DNA of 10,050 nt. It comes from Waddliaceae bacterium (lineage in GTDB: Bacteria; Chlamydiota; Chlamydiia; Chlamydiales; SLFE01). Where the stretch lies: the NCBI GenBank assembly GCA_007124415.1, contig SLFE01000028.1, positions 1-10,050 on the forward strand, read 5' to 3'. Positions within the stretch are counted from its first letter, which is position 1, and each line of letters starts with the position of its first letter. The notes below the pieces were generated by a model that searched no databases, was not told where the DNA came from, and worked only from the letters and a program-made list of their open reading frames with translations. The translations under genes were made by a program, and so were the position numbers. Of the stretch, positions 6,918 to 10,050 are shown piece after piece.

Positions 6918-7430
6918 CTAACCGCTGCAGGGGCCCAAACCGCAAAGGTGCAGCGCTGTCAAGATATTGAAGAAGACAACCAGCGCCAAAATCCAAACAG
7001 AAATCTTTGAAAACCAGTTCATCTTTTGGATTTTCTCCTCGGGCGCATTGGATTCAAAAAGAAAGAGGAGAATGGCAACGGCCAAAATGGTGCAGACAAA
7101 GACCAGAAAGGACCAGACCCAAAGGCTTAAGCCCAAAACGGGCATCCCGAAAGAAGGCTCCGAGGGACAGATATGGAGTACGGTCTGCCTGATTGCAACG
7201 CCTGCCCCTAAGACGCAGCTGAGCAAAGTGAGCCCATAGTGCTTGGCTTTTATCCCGAACCTTAAGTTCATCACCAAGCCGATCGCCGCCCCAACCATTC
7301 CAAGCCTTTGCAAAAAGCATAAGGGACAAGGCTGCTCACCCATAAAGAGCTGCACGCCAAATGCCGCGACGAGCACGCCTGAGATGATCAAAATGACAAG
7401 GGCGTTTAAGTTAACGGCAAGCGTATTCAT
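6918..7430 (-). CDS. DsbB-type disulfide bond formation protein
   Basis: The chosen ATG at 7430 overlaps the TGA of the small upstream gene (ATGA), which fixes the start; the product is 170 residues with five predicted helices (about 10-30, 43-58, 66-85, 103-125, 143-161). After helix 1 comes EQPCPLCFLQR, with Cys35-x-x-Cys38 and Arg42, the quinone-linked redox site of DsbB. After helix 3 comes RQTVLHICPSEPSFGMPVLGLSLW, with a single Cys88, whereas classical DsbB has two Cys in a longer loop. Two further Cys (163 and 168) lie in the C-terminal tail LCGLGPCSG, on the same side of the membrane as the other redox sites if the N-terminus is inside. The protein should reoxidise a periplasmic DsbA-like partner, important for the disulfide-linked chlamydial envelope. 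It is a divergent, five-helix subgroup, so I leave the symbol blank. Confidence 0.88.
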   Translation of the reverse strand: MNTLAVNLNALVILIISGVLVAAFGVQLFMGEQPCPLCFLQRLGMVGAAIGLVMNLRFGIKAKHYGLTLLSCVLGAGVAIRQTVLHICPSEPSFGMPVLGLSLWVWSFLVFVCTILAVAILLFLFESNAPEEKIQKMNWFSKISVWILALVVFFNILTALHLCGLGPCSG

Positions 7431-7600
7431 AATCTGATGTCCACGATTGTATCCATATGATAGTAAAGCATAAGTGTGCAGATGATCAGGTTGATAATGA
7501 CAATCACAATCGCGGTATTGTTGAGCTTGGCCCAAACAGCTCCCATGGCAATCAGAAAAACGGCAAAAAGCGCCGCCATTGAAAAATAATCTTCCAGCAT
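7427..7600 (-). CDS. Small two-helix membrane protein coupled to dsbB (DUF5993-like)
   Basis: A 57-residue frame begins at ATG 7600, preceded by a perfect AGGAGG (7613-7608) at 7 nt spacing, one of the best ribosome binding sites in the window. The open frame extends upstream to 7708, but the site shows the true start. The product has two hydrophobic helices (about residues 6-24 and 29-47) joined by a short AKLNNT turn, and ends MDTIVDIRL. Its last bases form ATGA with the dsbB start, so translation is coupled. I associate the length, helix pair and the H..D.L.L ending with the small DUF5993 proteins that are found next to dsbB-like genes in other bacteria. This is from memory and unverified. 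A role as a partner or stabiliser of the DsbB protein is a fair guess. Confidence 0.75.
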   Translation of the reverse strand: MLEDYFSMAALFAVFLIAMGAVWAKLNNTAIVIVIINLIICTLMLYYHMDTIVDIRL

Positions 7601-7787
7601 CGACAGGCCTCCTGCCTTATTTAGATAAAAAATAATCCGATTTAAATCAAGATACTGAGTCACATAAAATATTAATTGAATACAAAACTTACCTTTTACA
7701 TTGAACAAAAAGAAGCAAAATTAAGCAACCCTGATTGCGACCCTAATCCGCGGCGCTTCAAATTAGACGGCAATTCCCGAACTCAAG

Positions 7788-8765
7788 CTAAAGAGTAAAG
7801 ACTTCTTTAAGCTGGCTGACGTGAGGATCGGAAGACGCAACGGGCTCGGCGGGGTCGCGGTCTGCGCGGGCTTCTGCAATGCTCCTGATGACAGATTCCT
7901 GACGCTCGGCGTCGAGGCAGTGGAAGTAGTCTTCGCAAAGGGATAAGACATCGCGGAAATCCTCCTCGGTCTCGATTAGCGAGAGGACCGTATTCAGCAC
8001 TTTGAGGAAGGTGCTCTGATTGCCCTCCTGTACTAAAAGGGACAAAAATTCAATGTGAAATTCAAGATCTTTATCTCCGCTTGTCAGCTCGATCAGCCTG
8101 TCGATAAGCTCGCCGGCCTCTTCGGGATCGGAGGCAATAAGCAAACGGGCCTTGAGAAGGGCAAACCACTTGGGAGAGGAGACGTAGGTGTTAAATCCTT
8201 CGAGCAGATCAGCGGCGTAGGAATAGTTTTCGTTGTCCATCTGAACGGATATGAAATCGAACAGAAAACTTTCAAGATCGTGGGCCAAAGCCTCTTTAAC
8301 CGTTTCAAAAAGTTCCTGAGGATCGGCTCCTTCGTCTACCTGGTTGTCGAGAAGGTATTCGAGATTTGCCAGCATATCTTCAAGTGTTTCAAGGCTTCGG
8401 GTCTGATCGTTTTCATACAAATAAATCTGGTGGTCGAGCTCGTCGCAAAATATCGAAATGGGCTGCTTTTCCGGTACAAGGCGCCTCCAAAGCTCAAAAA
8501 TCAGAAGATAAACATAATCTTCAAGCTCTTCCTCGATATCAAGATGGGATACCATCTCTTCTGCAAGCTGTTCGGGCGAGTCGCAAGCTTCGGCATACGC
8601 GGCAAAGCTTGTCTTGTCGAGGTGGATGTCGAAGGAGGCGAGTTGGTGAAACAGCGAATTGAGAGACTCCCTCCGATAATCGATCACCATCCACGGTTCG
8701 ACATCGATTTCGGGATCATCGCGGTAACTCATCAAGTATAAATTGTATTTGGCTCGGCGATCCAC
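7788..8765 (-). CDS. Acidic helical protein of unknown function
   Basis: This 325-residue protein is not one I recognise. It is rich in Glu, Asp and Leu, has no signal peptide or membrane helix, and looks all-helical. Several stretches (for example around 60-80, 120-150, 200-225 and 240-300) resemble paired amphipathic helices as in TPR-like or HEAT-like repeat scaffolds, but no repeat consensus is clear. A cytoplasmic adaptor or chaperone-like role is possible; nothing catalytic is visible. The start is the GTG at 8765, the first usable codon after an upstream stop; it has only AGAGAG about 13 nt before it, and ATG 8732 (residue 12) is an alternative without a better site. A TATAAT lies 31 nt upstream. 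It is downstream of the BatE-like gene on the same strand, 89 bp away, so it may be read with that operon or from its own promoter. Confidence 0.8.
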   Translation of the reverse strand: MDRRAKYNLYLMSYRDDPEIDVEPWMVIDYRRESLNSLFHQLASFDIHLDKTSFAAYAEACDSPEQLAEEMVSHLDIEEELEDYVYLLIFELWRRLVPEKQPISIFCDELDHQIYLYENDQTRSLETLEDMLANLEYLLDNQVDEGADPQELFETVKEALAHDLESFLFDFISVQMDNENYSYAADLLEGFNTYVSSPKWFALLKARLLIASDPEEAGELIDRLIELTSGDKDLEFHIEFLSLLVQEGNQSTFLKVLNTVLSLIETEEDFRDVLSLCEDYFHCLDAERQESVIRSIAEARADRDPAEPVASSDPHVSQLKEVFTL

Positions 8766-8796
8766 GTTATTCTTTAAGCTCTCTTTTAATGAAAGA

Positions 8797-8802
8797 ATTA
8801 TA
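8797..8802 (-). promoter_or_regulatory. Perfect TATAAT -10 box before the 325-residue gene
   Basis: The minus strand carries TATAAT at 8802-8797, which would start transcription near 8790 and leave a leader of about 25 nt before GTG 8765. No good -35 hexamer is found 16-18 nt upstream, where the sequence is ATGAAA-like. It may be a real -10 helped by an activator, or chance in an AT-rich gap. Confidence 0.35.
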
Positions 8803-8854
8803 TCCTGTTATGACTTAATTTTCATAGTGATTTTGTGAAATAAAGTCTCGCATT

Positions 8855-9535
8855 TTAAATTATCCGAATAACTTTTATTGGTATAAACCCGATCATACCA
8901 TTACTTGCTTCAATTTTCAACCATTCCCCGTCATCGGAGGTTTCCATCACTCCCACTTTCGAACCTGCCGGAAGCGGATGATCTGAAACAAACGGATAAT
9001 CGACGCCCTCTCCTCTATAAACAGCAGTGGAATTGACAATGATTGCCGGCAGTGGCGAAAAGTACTGCAGATGAATCGCGATCAAAAGAAATAATGCCGA
9101 AATTATCAAAGCGGCCGCTCCGCTCCATAAAATCGCATCGCTTTTTTTCCAGAGATAAAGAGAGGCCAAAGCAAAAAAAACAAAAAGAAAAACAAAAAAA
9201 GCGGCAAGAGCGGTCCCGGGCTGCAGCAGGGGCCTCGCAGCCGCAACTTGCGTTTCATCGAGAAATAATTTCTGTTGGGATTGCCGTTTCAATTCCAAAG
9301 CCGCTAGGTTGCCGGGACTGTATTTCAATGCCCTCTCGGAGTAGAGCAAAGTCCAAGGGTATTGCCCAAACTGATAAAAAGTGTCTGCAATGTTGACGTA
9401 TAGATCTGCAGACGGAGACTTTTCCTCCTCAAGCGCAAACAGGCTCTCCAGTCTCCGATTGAGCTCCTCGCCGGGGCGGTCCTGAGCGCCAAGCACACCG
9501 AAAAGAGCTATCAATAATACCAACCATTTAATCAT
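8855..9535 (-). CDS. BatE-like aerotolerance protein (TPR + SH3)
   Basis: This 226-residue envelope protein begins with a signal peptide (MIKWLVLLIALFGVLGA, likely cut after residue 17). A tetratricopeptide unit follows at about 44-77 (DLYVNIADTFYQFGQYPWTLLYSERALKYSPGNLAAL region), then two membrane helices at about 108-129 and 134-156, and a bacterial SH3-like domain at about 162-226 (VNSTAVYRGEG..., ending in WLKIEASNGMIGFIPI). That order is the one of BatE, the last protein of the Bat operon, which with BatA, BatB and BatD is linked to oxygen or envelope stress tolerance; the biochemical role is unknown. The ATG shares ATGA with the stop of the upstream BatD gene, so translation is coupled and no separate Shine-Dalgarno is needed. 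A run of AAA/TTT codons in helix 1 gives an A-rich stretch on the plus strand. Confidence 0.8.
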   Translation of the reverse strand: MIKWLVLLIALFGVLGAQDRPGEELNRRLESLFALEEEKSPSADLYVNIADTFYQFGQYPWTLLYSERALKYSPGNLAALELKRQSQQKLFLDETQVAAARPLLQPGTALAAFFVFLFVFFALASLYLWKKSDAILWSGAAALIISALFLLIAIHLQYFSPLPAIIVNSTAVYRGEGVDYPFVSDHPLPAGSKVGVMETSDDGEWLKIEASNGMIGFIPIKVIRII

Positions 9536-10050
9536 GTTAATTCCCGAGCCTTTGACAAAACCTCTTCTTTCGATCCCTGCATTTTTCCAAAGCGGATATC
9601 GTCCAAATGGCGGAGAAGATTTTTCACTTCGCCTCGGCCGTCATCGCGGAAAGCAAAGCGGATCAAACGATAAAATTCCCTGCTGCCAAGATCATGCTTT
9701 GAAGCTTCCAGGACATAGGATCGGGCCGTTTTTTTTCCGGATTTTGCCCAAAGATCCATAAAATAACCTTTGCCATAATATTGAAAAAGCCACAAGAGGG
9801 CGAAAATCGGAACCGCCCAAAGATAATTCCAAGGATTGAAGGGCTCGGGCTCCTTTTGGATTGCCTCCAAAGGTGTCGGCAACGGTTTGACGGGAAGAGG
9901 ATCCGAAAGCTGCTCTTCCCAGTCCACCAAAGGGGCCTCCTTTACAGGAGGCCGTGGCGGAGTCGGAATCGGTCTCGGCAAAACGGCCAGATCGATAGGC
10001 TGCGAACCGGCCGTCCTATACTCGCGTTTTTCGAGGTCGAACGATGAGAA
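9532..10050 (-). CDS. BatD-like protein, C-terminal part (runs off the right edge)
   Basis: The frame has no stop up to base 10050, so the gene enters from outside the window; a TTG at 9981 is not a believable start. The 172 visible residues begin FSSFDLEKREYRTAGSQPI and DLAV, the end of a last beta-sandwich domain as in BatD, where F.YFdpk.g.Y..l.s.pi.l.V is usual. Next comes a Pro-rich linker (about 24-70), one membrane helix (WNYLWAVPIFALLWLFQYY), and a cytoplasmic helical tail with FYRLIRFAFRD and VKNLLRHLDDIRFGK. BatD is a membrane-anchored, mostly periplasmic protein of the aerotolerance operon. The ATGA overlap with the BatE-like gene supports the call. Genes for the von Willebrand-type BatA/BatB proteins would be expected just beyond the right edge. 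Confidence 0.75.
   Translation of the reverse strand, partial: FSSFDLEKREYRTAGSQPIDLAVLPRPIPTPPRPPVKEAPLVDWEEQLSDPLPVKPLPTPLEAIQKEPEPFNPWNYLWAVPIFALLWLFQYYGKGYFMDLWAKSGKKTARSYVLEASKHDLGSREFYRLIRFAFRDDGRGEVKNLLRHLDDIRFGKMQGSKEEVLSKARELT

Noticed and set aside
6296..6970. Arg-rich open frame of 224 codons in another frame of the SafE region
   Set aside because: The SafE frame has paired Cys motifs and membrane helices; the Arg-rich, Pro-rich product is typical of an out-of-frame reading.
7601..7708. Upstream extension of the small two-helix protein gene to 7708
   Set aside because: The perfect AGGAGG directly before ATG 7600 fixes the start, and the extension lies in AT-rich non-coding-like DNA.
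7601..7787. Search for a promoter of the small protein-dsbB unit
   Set aside because: TTGATT (7650-7645) with TATCTA (7627-7622) at 17 nt matches the consensus too poorly (7 of 12 bases) in AT-rich DNA to be listed.
8055..8741. Plus-strand open frame of 228 codons opposite the 325-residue gene
   Set aside because: The minus-strand frame is longer and has protein-like acidic helical composition; the plus frame looks like its complement and has no ribosome binding site of note.
9130..9205. A-rich stretch on the plus strand, considered as a repeat or terminator
   Set aside because: It is explained by Phe (TTT) and Lys (AAA) codons of the first membrane helix and following loop of the BatE-like protein.

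Overview
The window looks like chromosomal DNA of an amoeba-associated (environmental) member of the Chlamydiae. The evidence is circumstantial. A glgC gene is followed 2 nt later by a calcineurin-like phosphoesterase, the same neighbour pair as CT489/CT488 of Chlamydia trachomatis. There is glycogen phosphorylase, a single orphan lipoprotein solute-binding protein, and a eukaryotic-type F-box protein of the kind that is expanded in chlamydiae living in amoebae. The genus cannot be fixed from the sequence. No rRNA, tRNA, CRISPR array, transposase or phage gene is visible.

Layout: (1) 1-338, minus strand, is the 5' part of an F-box protein gene that runs off the left edge. It is AT-rich (about 39% GC by hand count) against the roughly 57-60% GC phosphoesterase gene beside it. 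(2) 435-2500, minus strand, is the two-gene unit glgC then phosphoesterase. (3) 2639-3439, plus strand, is an amino-acid-binding lipoprotein gene, divergent from glgC across a 138-bp control region that holds a TTGGC-N5-GCCAA inverted repeat. (4) 3433-5979, minus strand, is glgP, whose stop overlaps the lipoprotein gene tail to tail. (5) 6079-6914, plus strand, is a small single-helix membrane protein (possibly CcoS-like) overlapping a TauE/SafE (DsbD-like) membrane protein by ATGA. (6) 6918-7600, minus strand, is a 57-residue two-helix protein overlapping a DsbB-type thiol oxidase by ATGA. (7) 7788-8765, minus strand, is an unrecognised acidic helical protein. (8) 8855-10050, minus strand, is the end of an aerotolerance (Bat) operon: the C-terminus of BatD and a complete BatE-like protein.

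The genes fall into four themes: glycogen turnover (GlgC makes ADP-glucose for synthesis, GlgP releases glucose-1-phosphate), nutrient capture (lipoprotein), envelope thiol and respiratory maturation (CcoS-like, SafE, DsbB, BatD, BatE), and host manipulation (F-box protein). The F-box gene is the most notable item. It is easily missed because it has no stop codon inside the window.
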